Assembly: GCA_030631875.1 (NCBI GenBank)
Contig: DAOVKH010000093.1
Span: 1-6,943, forward strand
Length of the DNA stretch: 6,943 nt
DNA from: Deltaproteobacteria bacterium
GTDB taxonomy: Bacteria > Desulfobacterota > GWC2-55-46 > DRQE01
Direction of reading: 5' to 3'
Shown piece by piece: positions 1 to 6,566 of the stretch. A program made the translations under genes and the position numbers. How positions within the stretch are numbered: the stretch's first letter is position 1; each line of letters opens with the position of its first letter. A model generated the notes under the pieces. It saw nothing but the letters and a program-made list of their open reading frames with translations, did not search any database and was not told where the DNA came from.

Positions 1-183
1 TGAGTACGGTCTGCCGCCTATGACGAAGAGGTAGTTGGCCGACGTCTTGTCTCCTGCCAATATAAAGCCGTCGGTCAATTCGCTCGCGACCTTATTAAAT
101 AGGTCGTCGAGTTTGGCGAATGGAAAGTCGCTTTCGCTGAATATAATCTTTGTATCCGAGATCTGCAGAATTGGTATTCGTGC
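1..183 (-). CDS. Unrecognised partial coding frame (possible next gene, or frameshifted C-terminal domain of the PP2C)
   Basis: A minus-strand frame opens after a TAA at 184-186 and runs without a stop to the window edge, giving 61 codons. It overlaps the PP2C tail in a different frame. The translation looks like a folded protein: ISDTKIIFSESDFPFAKL, then DDLFNKVASELTDGFILAG, then ANYLFVIGGRPYS. It has alternating hydrophobic strands and an amphipathic helix, and its codon choice resembles the neighbouring genes. The PP2C frame over the same DNA gives a basic, featureless tail. No ATG, GTG or TTG start lies in the first codons; only ATA (175-177) or CTG (166-168) would serve, and no ribosome site is evident. 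Two readings are possible: a separate gene with a rare start, or a continuation of the PP2C joined by a -1 shift (or a one-base assembly indel) between about 160 and 186. I do not recognise the domain family. The 3' end lies outside the window. Confidence 0.55.
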
Positions 184-920
184 TTAATGTTCGGTAGTAT
201 TACCGTAATGTTATCGTCGCCGCCGTTTAGGTTGGCAAGCTCTACGAGCTCGGCCGTGGCCTTGTTGAGGTCTTCACCACACGTAGAGACGATCTTAAGT
301 ATGTCAGAGTCTTCCATCATGCCGGTCAGTCCGTCTGAGCATATGAGCAGGAAGTCTTTGTCTGCTATATTCTGTAACTGAGTATCTATCTTTACCTCTT
401 TGTTCAGCCCCATGGCGCGCGTGATAATGTTTCTCTTCGGAGAGGTTCGTGCCTCTTCGCGCGTAAGGACGCCGAGCTCTATCTCATCCTCGACGAGGCT
501 ATGGTCGCGCGTAATCTGCTCGATAGCATTGCCGCGTATTCGGTATATGCGGCTATCGCCGACATTGGCGATGTGGAGTATGTCATTGCATATGAGTGTC
601 CCGACGAGTGTCGTACCCATCGAACGGCACTTGGTCATCTTGGCCGATAGCTCCCATACGGCCTGGTTGGCTAATTGTATAGCACCTGTAAAGCACTTAA
701 GTGCGTTCCTCTCGTCTTCGAGGAGTCCTTTCTTCTGGTCCATCTCAACCTTAGCCCTCATCACTTCAAGGACGGTCTGGCTCGCTACGTCTCCACAGCT
801 GTGGCCTCCCATGCCGTCGGCTACGAGGTAGAGCCCTAACCAGTCATTTGAGAGTACGGAGTCTTCGTTCGACTTGCGCTTCCTTCCCGTATCTGTTACG
901 AAACTAGAGAGTATCACCAT
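75..920 (-). CDS. PP2C-family Ser/Thr protein phosphatase (C-terminal tail doubtful)
   Basis: This is a metal-dependent phosphatase of the PPM/PP2C (PrpC/Stp) type. It should remove phosphate from Ser/Thr and probably opposes the adjacent kinase (inferred from context). The core covers residues 4-243: SNEDS (17-21), VADGMGGH with metal ligand Asp35 (33-40), STGTTL-like SMGTTLVGT (100-108), ANVGDSRIYRI (118-128), QITRDHSLV (135-143), CSDGLTGMM with Asp196 (194-202) and GGDDNITVIL with Asp235/236 (233-242). All metal ligands are present. The start is ATG at 918-920, 17 nt inside the kinase 3' end; a GTG codon directly follows, and no clear ribosome site is seen. The PP2C core normally ends near residue 245. 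The remaining ~36 residues show no family resemblance and use codons unlike the rest. In another frame the same DNA reads as a better protein (see 1-183). The true protein may therefore end differently or continue into that frame. Confidence 0.92.
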   Translation of the reverse strand: MVILSSFVTDTGRKRKSNEDSVLSNDWLGLYLVADGMGGHSCGDVASQTVLEVMRAKVEMDQKKGLLEDERNALKCFTGAIQLANQAVWELSAKMTKCRSMGTTLVGTLICNDILHIANVGDSRIYRIRGNAIEQITRDHSLVEDEIELGVLTREEARTSPKRNIITRAMGLNKEVKIDTQLQNIADKDFLLICSDGLTGMMEDSDILKIVSTCGEDLNKATAELVELANLNGGDDNITVILPNIKHEYQFCRSRIQRLYSAKATFHSPNSTTYLIRSRAN

Positions 921-3438
921 ATTTATTGATGCACCATTTTATCGCTTTCGAGAATTCGCCGCCCGTCTGGAAGCGTTTGTCCATATCCTTATGCAGAGCC
1001 TTCTCTACAAGCTGTTGACAGAACTCAGGAAGGGTCTGTCTATACTTGCTCATAGGTGTCGGCGGACTATTCGTAATGTTATACATTATTGTCGCTATGC
1101 TGTCACCTGTAAAAGGCCTGTGGCTCGTAAGAAGTTCGTACAGTACAACGCCGAGGCTGAATAGATCGCTCCTGCCGTCGACCTTTTTACCGGCCACCTG
1201 CTCCGGAGACATATAACTCGGAGTGCCCATGACTGTACCGGTCTTTGTCTGAGATGCCGATTGTATGCGCGCTATTCCAAAGTCCGTCACCTTTATCTCG
1301 TTCTTCTTCGTGACCATGATGTTGGCCGGTTTGATGTCTCTGTGGACTATCTGATGTTTATGCGCATAGTCGAGCGCGTCGGCTACCGTGTTTACGACCA
1401 ATAGGGCGTCCTTTATGGGCAGGAGCTTATCTTTATTCGTCCAAGCTTCCAAGTCTCTGCCGTCGATTAATTCCATCGCAATGTAGGCGAGGTTCGACTC
1501 TTCGCCAACGTCGAATATAGTCATTATATTGGGGTGGTGCAGTGCTCCGGCACTCTGGGCTTCTCTAAAGAAGCGTTCCTTCATGGTAGCCATCATCTTC
1601 TCTTCTATCTCGTCGAAGTTGATTGTTTTTATCGCTACCTCTCGATTTATCTTCGGGTCTTTGCCAAGGTAGACGACTCCCATCGCACCGCGCCCTAATT
1701 CACGTAAGACCTCGTAGCGTCCGAGTGTCGGCAGTTCGCCTCCGTCGCTGAGTATCGTCGCACTGTCGCCCTTAAGGTTTACGACCGCGCCGCCTGCGCC
1801 AGCGGCCAGGCGCTTTAATCTATCACCGACGTCTTTATACTTTTTGTCTTTCTTTAAGATGCGTTCATAAGAGGCCGTTGCGAGGGCGAAGTTTCGCTTC
1901 TTTTCAAATTCAACGCCTAAGGCATAGAGCAGACCCTTCATCTCGTCGTCCAGAGGAAGCTTTGAGAATTTATCGTAGGCCATCTCGAGCATACCCTTGC
2001 TCTGGAAGGTTATGCCTAAGAGCTTGTTTGCCTCGTCGCTCTCGCCTTCGGCATACTCCATTGCACTCTCGGTAAACCAGAAACGCTTGGAGGTGATGAC
2101 TAAGTAGTTAACGACTATCAGGAGTGACGGATGCGTTATCTCTATCCAGATATTCTTGGAAGCAAAGAGGTAGAATGCCGCGCTAACGTATAGGATAAAT
2201 ATGAGGGCACTCGCCAGAGTGCCTACCTTAGCACTAAAGCGAGATAAGAGTATCGTCGTCAATATGCCGAATATGATTATAGCGCCAAGTGCCATCAGGG
2301 ACGCCCACCAGGGCTGAAGCACGGTCTTACCAGTTAGGATATTCTCTATGACAGTTGCCTCACGCTCGACCCCTGAGAGTAGCGGAGAGATCGGTGTAGG
2401 AGATACGTCGCCAAGGCCGATGTCGGTCATTCCTATGAGTACTATCTTATCTTTGAAGGCGTCGTCGCTAATCTTGTCGTTATATACGTCGAAGAAGGAG
2501 TATATAGGGAAAGATGTTTCGGGTTTGTAGTAGTTTATGAGTATTCCAAGGTTGTCGTCGGTCGTGAGTGTAGACGTACCCATGGTGATGCCACCGACTT
2601 CGGGGTTCATGTCGACGGTAACGTCTGAGCCGCTAAAGCCCATGTAGTTGGCGGCGACCGATAGGGCGAATGACGGATAGTGGCGACCTTTGTACTCTAT
2701 GACGAGTGATTCCCAACGGTCGATACCGTCGGAGTACTTACCGGGGAATTTATTGAGGTGTCCGAGTAGGGCACTGCCTTCTCCGAGCGATTCTACAGGA
2801 TAGATTATGGAGTCTCCCATTGGAGGGTAGTAGAATACGTCCCCGGATATCTGTGCTTTACCGAGCGTTACCTTTGAAAGGAATTCGGGCAGTTCCTCTC
2901 CTGCGCCGCCTGCGCCCATTACCGCCCCTGATGTCTTGAAGGCAAATGGCAGAATGACGTTACCGGCCTTAGTTATGGCTTCGCTTAGCTTCTTGTCGTT
3001 ATCGAGGTTCTTCTCCAGAGCGTCTATGGTGGAGTAAAAACTCTTGCCCTCCGTTGAGTATGAGAGCTTAAGCTTTGAGAATTCGTCTTTAAGGGATTTA
3101 ACTGCCGTAAGGCCGCTCGATTCTTCAGGCTCTGTGAAGAGTATGTCGAGCCCTATCGTACGTGCTCCGGCCGCGGAGAGTTTATCTACGAGTGTGGCGA
3201 CGCGGTGGCGTGGCCACGGCCAACGCTTTAGCTTCATTATACTTTCAGCGTCTATGGCGATTATGGCTATGCGGTCGGATTCAATGGCAGGGCTAAAGGT
3301 CTTCATCCGAAGGTCGTAGGTCTTAAGCTCTACCTCGTGGATGAAGCCGAGCCTTACAAAGAAAAGCGCGCAGAAGAGTAGCGTTATGAGCGCGCCCAAG
3401 AGCCAGTTAGGTATCTGTGAGATTCCTTGTTTCTTCAC
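904..3438 (-). CDS. CHASE2-domain transmembrane Ser/Thr protein kinase with TPR-like linker
   Basis: This 844-residue receptor kinase should sense a signal outside the membrane and phosphorylate Ser/Thr of cytoplasmic proteins. An N-terminal helix (about 12-30) leads into an extracytoplasmic CHASE2 domain (about 33-370), recognised by ELKTYDLRMK, IAIIAIDAESI, WPWPR, GARTIGLDILFTEPE, KIVLIGMTDIGLGD and SGVEREATVIENILTG. Three membrane helices follow (about 377-398, 405-426, 434-450). A cytoplasmic TPR-like helical region (about 463-545) and a Gly/Ala linker come next. The kinase domain (about 574-835) shows glycine loop GRGAMG (582-587), Lys604 in VAIK, Glu626, HRDIKPAN (699-706), DFG (719-721), and an activation loop TKTGTVMGTPSYMSPEQ with Thr731/733/735, sites of autophosphorylation in PknB-type kinases. 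All catalytic residues are intact, so it should be active. The start is GTG at 3436-3438 with GAAGGA 10 nt upstream. Its 3' end overlaps the PP2C gene by 17 nt. The CHASE2-3TM-helical-kinase order is known in proteobacterial proteins. The ligand and targets are unknown. Confidence 0.93.
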   Translation of the reverse strand: MKKQGISQIPNWLLGALITLLFCALFFVRLGFIHEVELKTYDLRMKTFSPAIESDRIAIIAIDAESIMKLKRWPWPRHRVATLVDKLSAAGARTIGLDILFTEPEESSGLTAVKSLKDEFSKLKLSYSTEGKSFYSTIDALEKNLDNDKKLSEAITKAGNVILPFAFKTSGAVMGAGGAGEELPEFLSKVTLGKAQISGDVFYYPPMGDSIIYPVESLGEGSALLGHLNKFPGKYSDGIDRWESLVIEYKGRHYPSFALSVAANYMGFSGSDVTVDMNPEVGGITMGTSTLTTDDNLGILINYYKPETSFPIYSFFDVYNDKISDDAFKDKIVLIGMTDIGLGDVSPTPISPLLSGVEREATVIENILTGKTVLQPWWASLMALGAIIIFGILTTILLSRFSAKVGTLASALIFILYVSAAFYLFASKNIWIEITHPSLLIVVNYLVITSKRFWFTESAMEYAEGESDEANKLLGITFQSKGMLEMAYDKFSKLPLDDEMKGLLYALGVEFEKKRNFALATASYERILKKDKKYKDVGDRLKRLAAGAGGAVVNLKGDSATILSDGGELPTLGRYEVLRELGRGAMGVVYLGKDPKINREVAIKTINFDEIEEKMMATMKERFFREAQSAGALHHPNIMTIFDVGEESNLAYIAMELIDGRDLEAWTNKDKLLPIKDALLVVNTVADALDYAHKHQIVHRDIKPANIMVTKKNEIKVTDFGIARIQSASQTKTGTVMGTPSYMSPEQVAGKKVDGRSDLFSLGVVLYELLTSHRPFTGDSIATIMYNITNSPPTPMSKYRQTLPEFCQQLVEKALHKDMDKRFQTGGEFSKAIKWCINKYGDTL

Positions 3439-3448
3439 TCGGATACTT

Positions 3449-3454
3449 TCCTTC
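3449..3454 (-). promoter_or_regulatory. Ribosome binding site of the CHASE2 kinase
   Basis: GAAGGA is followed by a 10-nt spacer to GTG at 3436-3438. It supports the non-ATG start and begins just after the hemC stop codon. Confidence 0.65.
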
Positions 3455-3458
3455 TTGA

Positions 3459-4397
3459 TTAATCAGCGGAGTAGAGTTCGTCGAGTATTTCTTTTGCGCC
3501 CATTGTTATGAGTTTCTTGGCCAACTCTACGCCAAGGGTTGCGCTTTCTCTGGAGCTGCCTTCTATGGAAGCCTCTATTATGCGAGAGCCGTCTACCGAT
3601 GCGACGAGCCCTTTAAGTTTAAGGTGCATATCCTTGACCGTTCCGTATGCGGCTATGGGGACTTGGCATCCGCCCTCTAATTCCTTGAGCAATGCTCGCT
3701 CACCCTTGACGGCATCTGACGTGTTAGGGTCGTCGAAGAATGCGACGAGCTCGTTCGTCGTTCCGTCATCTATTCGCGTCTCTATGCCAAGTGCGCCTTG
3801 TCCTATGGCAGGGAGCATTAGATCCGGGTCTATCAGCTCTGTTATCTTCTCTGACCATCCGAGTCGGTTTAGCCCCGCGCCTGCTAATATGATGGCGTCG
3901 TATACGCCCTCTTCGAGCTTCCTTATGCGAGTATCTAAGTTCCCTCGAAGGTCTCTTATCTCAAGGTCGGGTCTCTTCGCCAGTAGCTGAGATCTTCGCC
4001 TCAGGCTTGACGTTCCTATCTTCGCACCTTCGGTAAGCTCGCTTAGCTTTTTACCTTCTCTGGATATTAGGGCATCTCTTGGGTCTTCGCGTTTGGTGAT
4101 GCACCTCAGAGCCAGACCTTCGGGAAACTCCGTCGGTACGTCCTTCATGGAGTGTACGGCCAGATCAACGCGACCGTCGAGGAGGGCTTCTTCTATCTCC
4201 TTAACGAATAATCCCTTGCCGCCGACCTGAGATAACGGAACGTCGGTTATCTTATCTCCGGTGGTCTTTATGATATTTAATTCTACCTCTAAGCCGTGTA
4301 CTCTTTCGAGCTCGCTCTTTACCCAATTGGCCTGCCAGAGCGCAAGCATGGAGCCGCGTGTACCTATTGTTATCTTCTTATTAGAGTTGTTTGGCAA
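3459..4397 (-). CDS. hemC: Hydroxymethylbilane synthase (porphobilinogen deaminase)
   Basis: HemC joins four porphobilinogen units into the linear tetrapyrrole hydroxymethylbilane, using a covalently bound dipyrromethane cofactor. The 312-residue length is typical. Motifs in order are IGTRGSMLALWQ (11-22), VGGKGLFVKEIE (58-69), HSMKDVP with catalytic Asp86 (82-88), GTSSLRRRSQL (128-138), RGNLDTRI (151-158), GAGLNRLG (173-180), IGQGALGIE (198-206) and the cofactor-attachment Cys244 in EGGCQVPIAAYG. All key residues are present. The start is TTG at 4395-4397: AAAGGGAG sits 9 nt upstream, and this places the conserved IGTRGS at the usual distance from the N-terminus. The only Met close by, in GTRGSM, is inside that motif and too late. 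It is co-directional with hemA (27-nt gap) and the kinase gene (20-nt gap). The usual partner hemD does not follow it here. Confidence 0.97.
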   Translation of the reverse strand: MPNNSNKKITIGTRGSMLALWQANWVKSELERVHGLEVELNIIKTTGDKITDVPLSQVGGKGLFVKEIEEALLDGRVDLAVHSMKDVPTEFPEGLALRCITKREDPRDALISREGKKLSELTEGAKIGTSSLRRRSQLLAKRPDLEIRDLRGNLDTRIRKLEEGVYDAIILAGAGLNRLGWSEKITELIDPDLMLPAIGQGALGIETRIDDGTTNELVAFFDDPNTSDAVKGERALLKELEGGCQVPIAAYGTVKDMHLKLKGLVASVDGSRIIEASIEGSSRESATLGVELAKKLITMGAKEILDELYSAD

Positions 4398-4406
4398 TTT
4401 TAAGTA

Positions 4407-4414
4407 CTCCCTTT
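4407..4414 (-). promoter_or_regulatory. Ribosome binding site of hemC
   Basis: AAAGGGAG is a strong Shine-Dalgarno match, with a 9-nt spacer to TTG at 4395-4397. It decides the non-ATG start of hemC and lies in the 27-nt hemA-hemC gap. Confidence 0.75.
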
Positions 4415-4424
4415 CGAGTCGTCT

Positions 4425-5729
4425 TTAATCTTCGTTGACTTTCTTTGATTTTACTATAGCCTCTTCATCTTCTAAGTCGAAGAGGCGGCGTGTTACGTCT
4501 ATTAAGCGGTCTCCGTCCACGCCGTTGGATTCCTTCTTAAGGTGCATAATCGGCGCGTGCAATACTTTGTTGATTATGGCCGTCGTCATGGAGCTTAATG
4601 CCTTGCGTTCTTTATCGGTGATGTTCTCGAACTCCGCTACAACGCGCTCGAGTTCGTTCTTTCCTATGCGCTCAAGGTTTTGCCTTAGTGCGATTATTGT
4701 CGGCACGACGTCAAGGGACTTTACCCAGCGGTGAAAACTCTCTATCTCGCTCAGGACGATGGCCTCGGCCTCCTTGGCCTCGTTCTTACGCTCACGCATA
4801 TTGGCCTCGACGACACCTTGTAAGTCGTCTATGTCGTAGACGTAAGCGTTATCCAGGTTATTTACGAGCGGGTCGATGTTACGTGGAACGGATATATCTA
4901 TAAAGAACATGGGTTTGTTTTTTCTCTCGTTCATGGCCTCGGCGATGTCGTCGGGCGAGATTATAAACTTCGGTGCCGCCGTAGAGGCGATGATGATATC
5001 TACCTCTTTCATGTGGTGCGGGAATTCCCTGAACATGATGGGCGTGCCGTCGAATTCGCGTGCCATATTAACGGCGCGTTCGTATGTGCGGTTGGCGACG
5101 AATATCTTCTTTACACCACTCTTTAATAGGTGCTTTGCGGCGAGCTCTGCCATCTCTCCGGCACCGACGAGCATGGCGGTCTTATTGCTCAGCTCGCCGA
5201 ATATCTTCTTCGCCAGTTCTACGGCGGCGAAGCTTATAGATACGGCCGAAGCTCCTATCTTCGTCTCGGTACGGATGCGCTTGGCAACCGAGAATGCCTT
5301 ATGCGAGAGCTTGTTTATGATGATGCCGGCGGTGTTGTTATTTACGGCGTGCCCGTAGGCGTCCTTTACCTGACCAAGTATCTGCGGCTCTCCTAAGACC
5401 ATTGAATCCAGGCCTGCGGCAACTCTAAAGGTATGCTTAACGGCGTCGGCTCCGGTGTGGACGTATAGATGCTCGTCCAATTCTTCAAGAGGTATGGAGT
5501 GGTAATCCGATAAGAATCGTTTGGTATCCCACGCGCACTTTTCCATATTGTCGGAGACACCTATAATCTCGACACGATTGCAGGTCGATATGATGACGGC
5601 TTCGTTGACGGCGTAGTCGTTCGTCAGCGATTTCAGTGCCGCCCCTACCACTTCGGCAGGGAAGCAGAGCTTCTCGCGTATCTCAATGGGTGCTGTTCTG
5701 TGGTTTAGCCCTACTATTACTATATTCAT
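4425..5729 (-). CDS. hemA: Glutamyl-tRNA reductase
   Basis: HemA reduces glutamyl-tRNA(Glu) with NADPH to glutamate-1-semialdehyde, the first committed and usually rate-controlling step of C5-pathway tetrapyrrole synthesis. The 434-residue product has the normal length. The catalytic domain carries GLNHRTAPIEIREKL (7-21), the nucleophile Cys50 in STCNRVEI (48-55), and GLDSMVLGEPQILGQVKDAY (106-125). The NADPH Rossmann motif is VGAGEMAELAAKHLL (188-202), followed by VANRT, and a helical dimerisation domain covers roughly 320-420. I chose the ATG at 5727-5729. It overlaps the upstream TAA as TAATG, has AGAAGGA about 11 nt before it, and puts the family N-terminus (MNIVIVGLNHRTAP) at residue 1. 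The frame remains open upstream to 5822, but those 31 residues are Arg-rich and lie within ccsA coding, so they are not part of the protein. HemC follows after 27 nt. No missing catalytic residue is seen. Confidence 0.97.
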   Translation of the reverse strand: MNIVIVGLNHRTAPIEIREKLCFPAEVVGAALKSLTNDYAVNEAVIISTCNRVEIIGVSDNMEKCAWDTKRFLSDYHSIPLEELDEHLYVHTGADAVKHTFRVAAGLDSMVLGEPQILGQVKDAYGHAVNNNTAGIIINKLSHKAFSVAKRIRTETKIGASAVSISFAAVELAKKIFGELSNKTAMLVGAGEMAELAAKHLLKSGVKKIFVANRTYERAVNMAREFDGTPIMFREFPHHMKEVDIIIASTAAPKFIISPDDIAEAMNERKNKPMFFIDISVPRNIDPLVNNLDNAYVYDIDDLQGVVEANMRERKNEAKEAEAIVLSEIESFHRWVKSLDVVPTIIALRQNLERIGKNELERVVAEFENITDKERKALSSMTTAIINKVLHAPIMHLKKESNGVDGDRLIDVTRRLFDLEDEEAIVKSKKVNED

Positions 5730-6562
5730 TAGTGTCTTTGTCCTTCTATGATAAGGCCGTGGCCTTCGCCGACGAGTACGTATATAATGGTGCTCGTTAC
5801 GACTAACAATACGAATGCCCATATCGAGTACTTAGCCGACTTCCTGCCGCGCCAACCGCTCGTTATGCGTCCGTGCAGAAGCCCTGCGTACAGACCCCAC
5901 ATGATGAGCGACCAGACTTGCCTGTGCTTCCACATCCAGTAGCTCCCGAAGGAGTACTCAGACCATATCGCGCCCGTTATCATGGCGAGCGTCAGTAGCG
6001 GAAAGCCGTATGTAAGGCATCTGTAGCTTAGGTCGTCGAGCATGTCGAGCGACGGAAGCAGAAAGAATAACCCCTTGAGCTTGCGTGCCTTTAAGTAGCG
6101 TTCCTGGATAAGGTACATTATCCCGAATACGCAGGTCAGCGCAAAGAATACATTGCCGAGTATCGCGAGTATTACGTGTATCGGTAGCCAGTAGCTCTCC
6201 AGTACCGGTGCTAAGGGTACGATCTCGCTCGGCAGAAGTGAGGCCGCTATCGTCATTACAAGTGCGAAGGGGGCGACGAACGCTCCCAATACTTCGAGCT
6301 TATACTTATAGAGAAATACGCCATATGCGGCGACGATTATACAGGCCGAGAGGGTTAGTACCTCGTGGAGGGTAGTCGTCGGAAACCTTCCGCCCTCGTG
6401 CCACCTTAAGAGTATCGTTGCTACATGCGTGGCAAGCCCGGCTAAGAGTACGGCTCTTGCGGTCTTTACTATTGCCGCACGGTGCGTAAAGAGGTATACG
6501 GTGAAGACGACCGTCGCCACCAGATACAGCCCCGCCGTTATGTGAAAGAATATATGGCTCAA
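5729..6562 (-). CDS. ccsA: CcsA/HemX-type cytochrome c assembly membrane protein
   Basis: This is a 277-residue polytopic membrane protein with about eight hydrophobic helices. The CcsA/ResC family handles heme for cytochrome c attachment outside the membrane. A HemX branch, found next to hemA, has been linked in Bacillus to control of HemA level. Family signatures seen are RWHEGGRFPTTTLHE (residues 53-67), WLPIHVILAILGN (125-137), YLIQERYLK (150-158), GFPLLTLAMITGAIW (186-200), a WWD-like segment (209-222), HGRITSGWRGR (230-240) and a late His in GEGHGL (265-270). In the WWD segment the usual W-D-P-K/R-E is replaced by W211-K-H-R-Q with W217 and W222 kept, so the acidic residue is missing. 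The start is TTG at 6560-6562; an in-frame TAA at 6578-6580 leaves no other usual start nearby, and no clear Shine-Dalgarno is visible. The stop overlaps the hemA start by one base (TAATG), suggesting translational coupling. Family is confident; CcsA versus HemX role is not resolved. Confidence 0.85.
   Translation of the reverse strand: MSHIFFHITAGLYLVATVVFTVYLFTHRAAIVKTARAVLLAGLATHVATILLRWHEGGRFPTTTLHEVLTLSACIIVAAYGVFLYKYKLEVLGAFVAPFALVMTIAASLLPSEIVPLAPVLESYWLPIHVILAILGNVFFALTCVFGIMYLIQERYLKARKLKGLFFLLPSLDMLDDLSYRCLTYGFPLLTLAMITGAIWSEYSFGSYWMWKHRQVWSLIMWGLYAGLLHGRITSGWRGRKSAKYSIWAFVLLVVTSTIIYVLVGEGHGLIIEGQRH
5741..5747 (-). promoter_or_regulatory. Ribosome binding site of hemA, inside the end of ccsA
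   Basis: AGAAGGA lies 11 nt before the hemA ATG, within the last codons of ccsA. It supports the ATG at 5727-5729 over the upstream in-frame extension. Confidence 0.6.
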
Positions 6563-6566
6563 ATTG

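Noticed and set aside
1787..2916. A 14-bp direct repeat (GCGCCGCCTGCGCC at 1787-1800 and 2903-2916)
   Set aside because: Both copies are in the same codon phase of the kinase and encode Gly-Ala-Gly-Gly-Ala linkers; this is better explained by linker composition than by a DNA element.
4398..4424. Possible promoter or terminator in the hemA-hemC gap
   Set aside because: The 27-nt gap holds a ribosome site and no hairpin followed by a T run, so nothing supports a transcription signal.
187..5358. Open frames on the plus strand, such as those within 400-831, 3508-3990 and 4876-5358
   Set aside because: They lie antisense to well-supported genes, show no recognisable motifs, and have Ser/Leu/Arg-rich compositions typical of shadow frames.
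5730..5822. Upstream extension of hemA by 31 residues
   Set aside because: The extra residues are Arg-rich, overlap conserved ccsA coding, and precede a well-placed ribosome site and the family N-terminus at 5729.
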